From Jiangella alkaliphila (GTDB taxonomy: Bacteria; Actinomycetota; Actinomycetes; Jiangellales; Jiangellaceae), in NCBI RefSeq assembly GCF_900105925.1, contig NZ_LT629791.1, forward strand, positions 4,434,001 through 4,498,000: DNA of 64,000 nucleotides, given 5' to 3'. The notes beneath the pieces are model-generated. The model made no database searches. It had not been told where the DNA came from and saw nothing but the letters and a program-made list of their open reading frames with translations. Positions 26,092 through 34,151 of this stretch are shown here, piece by piece. Within the stretch, counting starts at the first letter, position 1. The number at the start of each line of letters is the position of its first letter. The translations under genes and the position numbers were made by a program.

Positions 26092-26976
26092 TCAGACGGT
26101 CACCCGCAGCGCGTGCTGGCGCACCGTCCACGTCCGGGCGCCGGTCAGCTCGGACAGCTCGCCGTCGGCGTTGAGCGGCACCGGCCCGCCCTCGATCGTC
26201 ACCGCGTGGCCGCGCGCCTCGAGCACGTCGTGCCGCTCCGGGTGCCGGCCGCGGACCAGCGCGGCGGCGAACGCGAGCCGGGCCTGCAGACCGGTCGAGA
26301 AGGACACGACGACGTCGACCCGGCCGTCGTCGGGGCGGGCCGATGGCGTCACCCGCGCGCCGCCGCCGATGGTGGCGCCGTTGCCGAGCGCGACCATCAG
26401 CGAGCGCCGGTCGCCGCCGGCCAGCAGCTCGCCGTCGACGGTGACGTGCAGCGGCCAGCCGCGGGTCGACGCGCCGGCGACCGCGCTGCCCACCGGGTAG
26501 GCCAGCCGGCCCAGCCGGGGCTTCAGCGGGACGGCCCGCCGGCCGGCCTCGGCGCCCACGCCCAGGTGGACCGCGTTGACGACCACGCCGCCGGCATCGT
26601 CGGTCAGCACGTCGAGGTCGCGCGGCCGGCCGTCCAGCACCACCTCTGCGGCGCGGGCCGGGTCCAGCGGCAGCCCGAGCGTGCGGGCGAAGTCGTTGCC
26701 GGTCCCCAGCGGGACCAGCCCGAATGTGAACGGCGGCCGGTCCAGCAGGCCGAGGCTCAGGGCGGTCGCGACCAGCAGGTGCACCGAGCCGTCGCCGCCC
26801 ATGACGACCGGCCGGTGGTCCGGGTGCCGCTTCAGCGCGTCCGGCAGCTCGTCCGGGTCGAGATCGGCCAGTTCGACTTCGCCGGCGCCCGCGCGGAGCA
26901 CGCCCAGCGCCGTCTCGACCGCGTCGTCCCCAGCGCTGCCCGCGCGTGTGTTCGTGATGACCAGCAGATTCGGCAC
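26092..26976 (-). CDS. Diacylglycerol kinase-family lipid kinase
   Basis: This 294-residue protein has the DAGK catalytic pattern: LLVITNTRAGSAGDDAVETAL, VVMGGDGSVHLLVATAL (GGDGS for the usual GGDGT) and GLVPLGTGNDFARTLGLPLDP. The C-terminal part has VEGGPVPLNADGEL, the usual closing motif. It would phosphorylate diacylglycerol, sphingosine-like or other lipid alcohols. The GTG at 26976 gives the canonical N-terminus. It is convergent with the PhoD-like gene, one base apart. Confidence 0.85.
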   Translation of the reverse strand: MPNLLVITNTRAGSAGDDAVETALGVLRAGAGEVELADLDPDELPDALKRHPDHRPVVMGGDGSVHLLVATALSLGLLDRPPFTFGLVPLGTGNDFARTLGLPLDPARAAEVVLDGRPRDLDVLTDDAGGVVVNAVHLGVGAEAGRRAVPLKPRLGRLAYPVGSAVAGASTRGWPLHVTVDGELLAGGDRRSLMVALGNGATIGGGARVTPSARPDDGRVDVVVSFSTGLQARLAFAAALVRGRHPERHDVLEARGHAVTIEGGPVPLNADGELSELTGARTWTVRQHALRVTV

Positions 26977-27065
26977 GGTCCGATGGTGACAGGTCGAGAT
27001 GAGAGGACTCTGAGGCCGAGCCCGCGGCCTTGTGATGGAGGTCGTTACCCAGAGACAATTCATCG

Positions 27066-27992
27066 ATGAGGCACGGGGACGAAGCGCCGCTCGACCTCGG
27101 CGTGGTGGGTGCGGTGGACCAACTGGAGCCGGCTGAGGCTCCGTCCCGCGAGGGGTCCGGCCGGTGGCGGTGGGCGTTCCTCGCGTTGGCATTCGTCGCC
27201 GGCGGCGTGCTGGGACTAGTGGTCGCCGACAGCCGCGACGACGCAGCCGCGTACGCCGACGTCAGGCTGGTCAGCGGGATGGTCATGAGCAGCTACGGGC
27301 AGGCGGACGAGGTGCTGCCCAGCCAGATCGAGGTCACCGTGCTCAACCTCGGCGAGCACGAGGTCGAGATCCTGGGGCTGCAGCCTCACGGCACGACCGT
27401 CGAGCCCGGCGCCGAGGAGGAGGAGCCGCTCACGGCGCCGCCCGGCGAGTGGGTGACCGCCCGGCAGGACGGGCTGATCGTCGACTGCGACGCCGAGGTC
27501 GACGCCGAGGACGGCGTGCAGATCCGCGTCCGCGACGCAGGCGGCACCGAGCGAGTGGTCGAGGCCGACGGCATGCCCGAGTACGGCGGCGTCAGCGACG
27601 CGCTGCGGTACGGGTGCGAGTCGGCGGCGGAGATCTACCCCGACATCGGCGCCATGGTCACCGCCAGCGACGCCGAGAGCATCACCATCGACGTGCGCCT
27701 CTCGAACCCCGGCACCGAGCCGATGGAGGTGTCCGCGCTGGAGACTGACACGCCCGGGGTGGCCGCCGCCGCGGGCGCCGACCTGCCGTTCGAGTTGCCA
27801 CCGGGCGAGTCGGTAGGCGTGCCGCTGACCTGGACCGTCACCGACTGCCGGCTGGCCAGGACGTGGCCCGATCCGCAGGTGGTCTACAGGGTCGGTCGCT
27901 ACGACGCGTCGCTCGGCACCTACCCGCTGGACGCCCCCGCGCAGGCCGCGCTCGTCCTGCTGACCGACCGCGTCTGCGGGGACGCGCCGTGA
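27066..27992 (+). CDS. Tandem membrane-protein family, copy 1 (unknown function)
   Basis: This 308-residue protein has a short cytoplasmic N-terminus with an LDLGVVG motif (residues 9-15), one transmembrane helix at about 36-54 (WAFLALAFVAGGVLGLVVA) and an outside region with two similar strand-rich halves. Each half has a LxNxG...VEI/MEV signature (VLNLGEHEVEILGLQ, RLSNPGTEPMEVSALE) and two cysteines (VDCDAEV and YGCES; TDCRLA and RVCGD). This suggests two Ig-like domains, each closed by a disulfide. It is first of four paralogs whose starts overlap the preceding stops. I do not recognise the family. It has no strong Shine-Dalgarno and may be translated from a short leader. Confidence 0.8.
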   Translation: MRHGDEAPLDLGVVGAVDQLEPAEAPSREGSGRWRWAFLALAFVAGGVLGLVVADSRDDAAAYADVRLVSGMVMSSYGQADEVLPSQIEVTVLNLGEHEVEILGLQPHGTTVEPGAEEEEPLTAPPGEWVTARQDGLIVDCDAEVDAEDGVQIRVRDAGGTERVVEADGMPEYGGVSDALRYGCESAAEIYPDIGAMVTASDAESITIDVRLSNPGTEPMEVSALETDTPGVAAAAGADLPFELPPGESVGVPLTWTVTDCRLARTWPDPQVVYRVGRYDASLGTYPLDAPAQAALVLLTDRVCGDAP

Positions 27993-28909
27993 CGGCGTCA
28001 GGCGAGCCACTGGATCTGGGCGTGGTGGGCGGCCCGGAGTCGGCGGCGGAACCGCCGGAGCGGCCGCGGCAGTCGTCGAACCGGTGGCGGTGGGCGGGCG
28101 TCGCGCTGGCCTTCGTGGCCGGCGGCGTGCTCGGGCTGGTGGTCGCCGACACCCGCGACGACGCGGCCGGGTACGCCGACGTCCGGCTGGTCAGCGGGTC
28201 GGTCACCAACGTGACCGAGCGGGCGGACGAGGAGTCGCCCGGCCGGCTGCAGCTCAGCGTGCTCAACATCGGCGACCACGAGGTCGAGATCCTGGGGCTG
28301 GAGCCGTACGGCACGACCGTCGTGCCCGGCGAGGAGGCGGCCGAGCCGCTCGCGGCGCCGCCCGGGGAGTGGGTGACCGCGAGTCAGGGCGGCCTGGTCT
28401 TCGACTGCGAGGCCGAGGTCGGCGACGTCGACGGCCTGCGGATCCGGGTCCGCGACGCGGGCGGCACCGAGCGGGTGGTCGAGGCTGACGGCATGCCCGA
28501 GTACGGCGGCGTCAGCGACGCGTGGCGATACACCTGCCAGCCGGCCGAGCTGTTGTTCCCCGAGATCGCCGCCACGGTGACGGGCAGCGCCGCCGAGAGC
28601 GTCACCATCGAAGTGCGACTCTCGAACCCCGGTACCGTGCCGATGGAGGTGTCCGCGCTGGAGACCGATACCCCGGGCCTTGCCGCCGCGGGACCCGAGC
28701 TTCCGTTCGAGCTGCCGCCCGACGAGTCCGTCACCATGCCGCTGACCTGGACTGTCACCGACTGCCGGCTGGCGCGGCAGTGGCCCGACCCGGAGATCGT
28801 CTACGCGCACAGCGGTCAGCAGACGTCGCGCGACTACCACTCGATGGACGCCGCCGCGCAGGCCGCGCTGGTGTTGCTGACCGACCGCGTCTGCCCGAGC
28901 GCGCCATGA
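27989..28909 (+). CDS. Tandem membrane-protein family, copy 2
   Basis: This 306-residue protein begins VTASGEPLDLGVVGG from a GTG overlapping the copy 1 stop (GTGA). It has the same LDLGVVG motif, one transmembrane helix (WAGVALAFVAGGVLGLVVA) and the four conserved cysteines (FDCEAEV, YTCQPA, TDCRLA, RVCPS). It is by far closest to copy 1: the stretch with RVRDAGGTERVVEADGMPEY is identical in both, and neighbouring DNA is nearly identical, so the two arose by recent duplication. The function is unknown. Confidence 0.82.
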   Translation: MTASGEPLDLGVVGGPESAAEPPERPRQSSNRWRWAGVALAFVAGGVLGLVVADTRDDAAGYADVRLVSGSVTNVTERADEESPGRLQLSVLNIGDHEVEILGLEPYGTTVVPGEEAAEPLAAPPGEWVTASQGGLVFDCEAEVGDVDGLRIRVRDAGGTERVVEADGMPEYGGVSDAWRYTCQPAELLFPEIAATVTGSAAESVTIEVRLSNPGTVPMEVSALETDTPGLAAAGPELPFELPPDESVTMPLTWTVTDCRLARQWPDPEIVYAHSGQQTSRDYHSMDAAAQAALVLLTDRVCPSAP

Positions 28910-29844
28910 CGACGCCTGGCGAGCCACTGGATCTGGGCGTGGTGGGCGGCGGCGGCCAGCCACCGGAGCCGCCGCCGGAGTCGTCGCCGGACCGGCCGGG
29001 CCGGCGGGCCGGCCGGTGGCGCTGGGCCGCCGTCGCGCTGGCGTTCGTCGTCGGCGGGGTGGTGGGCCTGGTCGTGGCCGACGCGCGCGAGGACGCGACC
29101 GTCCACTCGCGGGTCGAGCTGTTCGGCGGGCAGGTGCAGCCGGTGATCCTGGGTGGCGAGCGGCCGGACGGCGAGCTGACCGTCACGGTGCTCAACGCCG
29201 GCGACCGCGCGGTCGAGATCGTCGGCATCGAGGTCGAGGGCATGACGCTCGCCGACGGCGCCGAGCCCGGCGAGCCGGTGGAGGCCGAGCCCGGCGCCTG
29301 GGTGACCTACGTCCAGCGCGGGATCGAGGTCGACTGCACCGGCGCGCTGCCCGACGGGTTGCGGGTGCGCGCCCGCGCCGAGTCGGGTGAGGAGCAGTTG
29401 ACCGAGATGGCGCCGCCGGACAACAACGACGGCCTGCGCGGCTTCTGGTACCTCCAGTGCCAGGCGCCCTATCAGTTCGGGCTGCAGGTGCGCGACAGCG
29501 CCGTGATCCGCACCGGCGACGCCGAGGTCGTCCTGGGGCTCGAGCTGGCCAACGACGGGCCCGACGACCTCAGCCTCGGCGCCATCGCCGCCCGGGCGCC
29601 GGGCTTCGCGCTGACCACCGACGCGACGGAGCTGGCCATCCCGGCCGGCGAGAGCGTCGCCGTCGAGACCACGTGGACGGTGAGCGACTGCGAGACGGCG
29701 CTCAGCGCGTCCGGCGGGTCGATGGCGGTGCGCATCCTCCACGACGGCGCCGAGACCGAACAGATCATCGTCCTCCCGGAGCAGGGGTTCGTCGCGCTGG
29801 CCCGGTTGTCCGGGCGGTCCTGTCCGGCGACAATCCTGGAATGA
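28906..29844 (+). CDS. Tandem membrane-protein family, copy 3
   Basis: This 312-residue protein starts MTTPGEPLDLGVVGGGGQ at an ATG overlapping the copy 2 stop. The N-terminal segment is longer and proline-rich (PPEPPPESSPDRPGRR) before the membrane helix (AAVALAFVVGGVVGLVVA). The outside part keeps VLNAGDRAVEIVGIE and ELANDGPDDLSLGAI, and the four cysteines (VDCTGAL, LQCQAP, SDCETA, RSCPAT), but is otherwise diverged from copies 1 and 2. The function is unknown. Confidence 0.82.
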   Translation: MTTPGEPLDLGVVGGGGQPPEPPPESSPDRPGRRAGRWRWAAVALAFVVGGVVGLVVADAREDATVHSRVELFGGQVQPVILGGERPDGELTVTVLNAGDRAVEIVGIEVEGMTLADGAEPGEPVEAEPGAWVTYVQRGIEVDCTGALPDGLRVRARAESGEEQLTEMAPPDNNDGLRGFWYLQCQAPYQFGLQVRDSAVIRTGDAEVVLGLELANDGPDDLSLGAIAARAPGFALTTDATELAIPAGESVAVETTWTVSDCETALSASGGSMAVRILHDGAETEQIIVLPEQGFVALARLSGRSCPATILE

Positions 29845-30761
29845 CGGCAGGGGACGGTCGAGACGACGACGTTCTCGACCTCGGCGTCGTCGGGCATGGG
29901 CCGGAGCCGCCCGACGAGCCGGGGGAGCGGCCGGCCCGCCACTGGCGACGCTGGGCGATACCCGTCGTGGCGCTGGTGGCCGGTGGGCTGCTCGGCGCGG
30001 TCATCGCCGACTCCCGGCACGACGCCGCCGAGCTGGCCCGCGTCGGCATCGTCAGCGGCGCGCAGAACTGGACGCCGGACGAGGGCGGCGAGGCCGGTAC
30101 CCGCATCGAGCTGCAGCTGATGAATATCGGCGCCCAGCCGGTCGAGATCGTCGGCATCGAGGCGGCGGGCTTCGCGGCGGCCGCGGACACCGAGCCGATG
30201 TCGCCGGTCGAGGCGCCGGTGGGGGACTGGGTCAGCGTCCGGCAGGACGGGCTGGTCGCCGACTGCGAGGCCGCGCCGCCGACGGAGCTGCTCGTCCGCA
30301 TCCGCGACGCCGGCGGCGAGGAGCGCACCGTCGCGGCCGACCAGCAGGCCGACTACGGCGGCATCGCGATGCTGTGGACCTCCGAGTGCGAGTTCGGCGC
30401 GGGCATGGCCCAGTTCGTCGCCCCGGTGTCCTTCACGCGGACCGATGCCTCGCTCACCGTGACGTTGCGGCTGCTCAACTACTCCGGCCGGTCGGTACAG
30501 GTGCTCCGCATGGTGCCGATGGCGCCCGGCATGACCGCCACGCCGCCGGAGCTGCCGATCTCGCTGTCCGGCCACGGCAGCACCCAGGTCGACCTGACCT
30601 GGACCGTCGACGACTGCGCCGCCGCCGCCACGATGACCGGCGACGACGGCCGGGTCGAGTACACCGTCTCGTCCGGCGTCACGCAGCTGCCCGACGGGTA
30701 CCCGCTCGACGGCGCGACCATGGTCGAGCTGGTCCGCCTGGTCACCCGCGTCTGCGGCTGA
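29841..30761 (+). CDS. Tandem membrane-protein family, copy 4
   Basis: This 306-residue protein starts MTAGDGRDDDVLDLGVVGHG at an ATG overlapping the copy 3 stop. It keeps the DLGVVG motif, the helix (WAIPVVALVAGGLLGAVIA), the two-part outside region (LMNIGAQPVEIVGIE; LLNYSGRSVQVLRM) and four cysteines (ADCEAA, SECEFG, DDCAAA, RVCG at the very end). It is the most diverged member together with copy 3. The array ends here, 16 bases before a convergent oxidoreductase gene. Confidence 0.82.
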   Translation: MTAGDGRDDDVLDLGVVGHGPEPPDEPGERPARHWRRWAIPVVALVAGGLLGAVIADSRHDAAELARVGIVSGAQNWTPDEGGEAGTRIELQLMNIGAQPVEIVGIEAAGFAAAADTEPMSPVEAPVGDWVSVRQDGLVADCEAAPPTELLVRIRDAGGEERTVAADQQADYGGIAMLWTSECEFGAGMAQFVAPVSFTRTDASLTVTLRLLNYSGRSVQVLRMVPMAPGMTATPPELPISLSGHGSTQVDLTWTVDDCAAAATMTGDDGRVEYTVSSGVTQLPDGYPLDGATMVELVRLVTRVCG

Positions 30762-30777
30762 CGCGGCCAGGGCGTTT

Positions 30778-31572
30778 CTAGGGCAGGATCGAGTCGACGT
30801 AGCCGCCGTCGACCCGCACAGCGGCGCCCGTCGTCGCCGACGCCTGCGCCGAGCTGAGGTAGACGACGAGGTTGGCGATCTCGTCGGGCTCGATCAGCCG
30901 CTGCAGCAGCGACTGCGGCCGGTGCAGGCGCATGAACTCGCGCTGCGCCTCGTCCCACGGCAGGTCGCGGTCGACCAGCTGGTAGACGAAGTCCTCGACG
31001 CCACCGGTGTGCGTGGGCCCGGCGATGACGCTGTTGACGGTGACGCCGCTGCCGGCCGCCTCCTTCGCGAAGCCGCGCGAGACCGCCAGCAGCGCCGTCT
31101 TCGTCATGCCGTAGTGGATCATCTCCGCCGGGATGACGACGGCGGAGTCGCTGGCGATGTACTGCACCCGGCCCCAGCCGCGGGCCCGCATGCCGGGCAG
31201 GTAGGCGCGGGTCAGGCGCACCGCCGCCAGCACGTTCACCTCGAAGTACCGCCGCCACTCCGCGTCGGTGATCTCCAGCGCCGGCGTCGCCTCGAAGATG
31301 CCGAGGTTGTTGACCAGGATGTCGGCGCCGGGCAGCGCCTGGACGACGGCGGCCGCGCCCTCCTCGGTCGCGACGTCGGCCGGGACCGCGACGACGTCCG
31401 CGCCGGGAACGTCGGCCCGCAGCCCTTCGACCGCGTCGTCGACGGTGCTCGCGCTGCGCCCGTTGACGCCGACCCGCGCGCCCGACCGGGCCAGCCCGGC
31501 CGCGATGGCCCGCCCGATACCCTGCGTCGACCCGGTGACCAGTGCTGTTCGCCCGCTGAGATCGAGGTGCAT
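30778..31572 (-). CDS. Short-chain dehydrogenase/reductase
   Basis: This 264-residue SDR has the NAD(P) motif TGSTQGIG (residues ~13-20), a NNLG variant of the NNAG motif, catalytic YGMTK, and a C-terminal TTGAAVRVDGGYVDSILP. It oxidises or reduces an unknown alcohol/ketone substrate. The ATG at 31572 is preceded by GAGAGG and a GAGG closer in; a longer upstream frame belongs to the transporter region. It is probably co-transcribed behind the EamA transporter gene. Confidence 0.88.
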   Translation of the reverse strand: MHLDLSGRTALVTGSTQGIGRAIAAGLARSGARVGVNGRSASTVDDAVEGLRADVPGADVVAVPADVATEEGAAAVVQALPGADILVNNLGIFEATPALEITDAEWRRYFEVNVLAAVRLTRAYLPGMRARGWGRVQYIASDSAVVIPAEMIHYGMTKTALLAVSRGFAKEAAGSGVTVNSVIAGPTHTGGVEDFVYQLVDRDLPWDEAQREFMRLHRPQSLLQRLIEPDEIANLVVYLSSAQASATTGAAVRVDGGYVDSILP

Positions 31573-31586
31573 GCCTCGATCCTCTC

Positions 31587-32552
31587 TCAGGCGCGGCGCC
31601 GGCGCCGGGAGATCGCGACGCCCACCAGGCTGATGGCGCCGCCGATGAGGCCGAACTCCGTCGGCACCTCGCTGAGCAGCGCCCACGACATCAGCACGGA
31701 CACCGTCGGGACGACGTACGTGGTGGCGCTGAGCCGGCCGGCGTCCATCCGCTTGAGCGCGTACGCCCAGGTCGTGAAGCCGATCGCGGTCGGGAACAGG
31801 CCCAGGTAGACCGCGGCCAGGATGGCCCTCAGCGAGGCGTCGGCCAGCTCCGACACCAGCTGCGGCGTCCACGGCAGCAGCACCGCGGTGCCGACGAGGC
31901 AGGCCAGCCAGGTCGTCGTCAGGCCGTCGGTGACCCGCAGCACGACCTTCTGGATCAGCGCGCCGGCCGAGAAGAGCACCGCCGCGAGCAGGCAGAGCGC
32001 GACGCCGAGCCAGTCGCGGTCGCCGCTGGAGCCGAGCGAGATGATCGCGACGCCGCTCAGCCCCACCAGCGAGCCGGCGATCAGTGCACGCGGGAACCCC
32101 TCGCCGAGGAACAGCCCGGCGCCGAACGCGATGAGCAGCGGCGCGACGTTCACCAGCAGTGCCGCGGTGCCGGCGTCGACGTGCTGCTCGCCGGCGTTGA
32201 GCGCGACGGTGTAGCCGGCCAGCCAGAGCACGCCGCAGGCCGTGATCAGCCCGAACGTCCGCCGCGACAGCGGCACCGGGATCACCCGTCGGCCACGGGT
32301 CGCGACCACGATCGCGGTCAGCGCCACCGACGCGACGGCCAGCCGGATCAGCGCTTGCGGCGCGGCCGACAGCGTGTGGCCGACGTCGCGGATGGCGACG
32401 AACGCCGAGGCCCAGAGCACGACGGTGACGGCGGCGGCGACGGCGGCCTTGCGGCTCTCGGTGAGGCGGGGCGCGGCCGGGGGGCCGGGAGGGTCTGCGT
32501 CACCCTGCCATGGTGCGGCGCGGGATTCGACAGCACAAGCACGTATTTCCAT
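31587..32552 (-). CDS. EamA/DMT-family transporter
   Basis: This is an integral membrane protein of about 321 residues with ten predicted helices and two EamA repeats (VTVVLWASAFVAIRDVGHTL at the start; LLAAVLFSAGALIQKVVLRV at the second half; GLFPTAIGFTTWAYALKRMDAG). This family exports or exchanges small metabolites such as amino acids or nucleosides. The start is uncertain: ATG 32552, or a TTG at 32567 inside the regulatory region. It is divergent from a LysR gene, which probably regulates it. Confidence 0.85.
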   Translation of the reverse strand: MEIRACAVESRAAPWQGDADPPGPPAAPRLTESRKAAVAAAVTVVLWASAFVAIRDVGHTLSAAPQALIRLAVASVALTAIVVATRGRRVIPVPLSRRTFGLITACGVLWLAGYTVALNAGEQHVDAGTAALLVNVAPLLIAFGAGLFLGEGFPRALIAGSLVGLSGVAIISLGSSGDRDWLGVALCLLAAVLFSAGALIQKVVLRVTDGLTTTWLACLVGTAVLLPWTPQLVSELADASLRAILAAVYLGLFPTAIGFTTWAYALKRMDAGRLSATTYVVPTVSVLMSWALLSEVPTEFGLIGGAISLVGVAISRRRRRA

Positions 32553-32557
32553 CTCAA

Positions 32558-32569
32558 CGTTAAGCAACG
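32558..32569. promoter_or_regulatory. Short dyad between EamA transporter and LysR regulator
   Basis: CGTT-AAGC-AACG is a perfect 4-base dyad in the 32-base region between the two divergent starts. A TACGAT box six bases before the LysR ATG could be a leaderless -10. LysR proteins usually bind such dyads near their own promoter; binding here is an inference. Confidence 0.3.
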
Positions 32570-32584
32570 CTGTACGATCGGGAG

Positions 32585-33475
32585 ATGCTGGACGTGCCCC
32601 GCCTCCGCCTGCTCCGCGCCGTCGTCGCCACCGGCTCCGTCCGGGCCGCCGCCGACGCGCTCGGCTACACCCCGTCCGCCGTCAGCCAGCAGCTGGCCGC
32701 GCTGCAGCGCGAGACCGGGCTGCGGCTGCTCGACCGCGCCGGCCGTGGCATCGAGCCGACCGCCGCCGGGCGCACGCTCGCGTCCGAGTCAGAGCCGCTG
32801 TTCGAGGCGCTCAGCCGGCTCGACGGGCTGGTCGGCGACCTGCGGGCCGGCCGGGTCGGCAGCCTGTCGATCGGCTACTTCGCGTCGGCGGGCGCGGCCT
32901 GGCTGCCGCCCGTCGTCGCCGCCCTGCACGCGCAGTTCCCGGAGCTGCGGCTGGACCTGCGGATGACGGAGGTGAAGCTGCCGGACAGCTACGAGCCCGA
33001 CGTCGACATCTTCGTCGAGCGGCCGGAGTGGACGCCGCCGCCGGGGGCCGACGTGCGGCACCTGGTCGACGACCCGTACCTCGCGGTCGTGCGCACCGAC
33101 GACCCGCTGGCCGGACGGGGCGAGGTGGCGCTCGCGGAGCTGGCCGCGCGGCGCTGGATCGACAACGACCTCAACGACGGCGCCTGCCGCCGAGTGTTGC
33201 TGCGCGCCTGCGCCGAGGCCGGCTTCTCGCCGGAGTTCGCGGTCGAAACGCACGACTACCGCACGGCCATCCCGTTCGTCGCGACCGGCATCGGGCTCAC
33301 CGTCGTGCCCGAGTTGGGCATCCGCGACCTCCCGCCCGGCGTGACGACGGTGCGCGTCGTCGCCCCCACCCCGGTGCGGCGCATCCACGTCGCCGTCCGC
33401 AAGTCCGCCGCCCAGCACCCGGCCGCGCTGCGCGCCGTCGACCTGCTGCAGGAGGCGGTGCTCAGTCAGTCCTGA
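32585..33475 (+). CDS. LysR-family transcriptional regulator
   Basis: This 296-residue protein has the classic N-terminal winged helix (LRLLRAVVATGSVRAAADALGYTPSAVSQQLAALQRETG, residues 5-45) followed by a periplasmic-binding-like effector domain (SLSIGYFASAGAAWLPPVV, YRTAIPFVATGIGLTVVPELGI). It probably controls the divergent EamA transporter. The effector is unknown. Its stop overlaps the convergent methyltransferase gene by ten bases. Confidence 0.92.
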   Translation: MLDVPRLRLLRAVVATGSVRAAADALGYTPSAVSQQLAALQRETGLRLLDRAGRGIEPTAAGRTLASESEPLFEALSRLDGLVGDLRAGRVGSLSIGYFASAGAAWLPPVVAALHAQFPELRLDLRMTEVKLPDSYEPDVDIFVERPEWTPPPGADVRHLVDDPYLAVVRTDDPLAGRGEVALAELAARRWIDNDLNDGACRRVLLRACAEAGFSPEFAVETHDYRTAIPFVATGIGLTVVPELGIRDLPPGVTTVRVVAPTPVRRIHVAVRKSAAQHPAALRAVDLLQEAVLSQS

Positions 33476-34128
33476 GGGCGCAGCCTGACCCAGGTGCCGG
33501 CGTCGTCGAGGACGCCGTCGAAGGCCAGGCCCGCGGCGGCGGCCTCGGCGGTGAGCTGGTCATCGCCGACGTCGGTCGCGGTGAACTCCTGCCGCCACGA
33601 CCGCGTCCCCAGCCGGTACGTCATGGCGGCCGAGCGGACGCCGCCGGCGTACTCGCCCGCCTCGAGGGTCAGGCGGACCGGGCCGGCCTCGTTCTCGGCG
33701 TCGCGGGCGTTCGCCGCCCAGTCGCGCGGGTAGCGCTCCAGCAGCACGACCCCGTCGCCGGCGACGTGCTGGCGGCAGACCCGCAGCAGGGCCGCTCGTG
33801 CGGCCGGGTCGGGCTGGTTGATCAGGTGGCTCGCGCCGAGCACCACGTCGAACGTCTCGCCGAGGTCGATCTCGTGCAGGTCGGCGCGGACCCGGCGGGC
33901 GCCGGTGACGTGGTCGAGCATCTCCTGGCTGTCGTCGACGGCGGTGACCGGGTGGCCGTAGGCGACCAGCACCCGGGTCAGCCGGCCCGGGCCGCTGCCC
34001 AGCTCCAGAATGGACGACCCCGCCGGGACCGCGTCGTGCACGATGGTCGGCGCGGTGCCGGCGGGGATGGCGAGGTAGAGGGCGAGCGGGCTGCCGTCGG
34101 TGCTGACGAAGTCCTGTGCGGTGTCCAC
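33466..34128 (-). CDS. Class I SAM-dependent methyltransferase
   Basis: This 220-residue protein has motif I ILELGSGPGRLTRVLVAYGH (residues ~38-57), motif II VTAVDDSQEML, and DVVLGASHLINQPDPAARAALL near motif IV. The substrate is unknown. The GTG at 34128 follows a TACCGT box six bases upstream, which fits leaderless transcription. It lies downstream of the epoxide hydrolase gene in the same direction. Confidence 0.8.
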   Translation of the reverse strand: MDTAQDFVSTDGSPLALYLAIPAGTAPTIVHDAVPAGSSILELGSGPGRLTRVLVAYGHPVTAVDDSQEMLDHVTGARRVRADLHEIDLGETFDVVLGASHLINQPDPAARAALLRVCRQHVAGDGVVLLERYPRDWAANARDAENEAGPVRLTLEAGEYAGGVRSAAMTYRLGTRSWRQEFTATDVGDDQLTAEAAAAGLAFDGVLDDAGTWVRLRPQD

Positions 34129-34151
34129 GGCCCGACGGTACCGTGCGACCG

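Larger units (their letters stand above)
27066..30761 (+). repeat. Four-unit tandem gene array, about 920 bp per unit
   Basis: Four consecutive genes of 308, 306, 312 and 306 codons share layout, motif and cysteine pattern with no spacer. Units 1 and 2 are also similar at DNA level over long stretches, for example around 27530-27600 and 28450-28520. Units 3 and 4 are older copies. Confidence 0.8.

Noticed and set aside
27066-30761. The four-gene array as an ABC transporter, toxin or defence cassette
   Set aside because: No ATPase, nuclease, permease or toxin motif in any of the four; only one membrane helix each and Ig-like outside parts.
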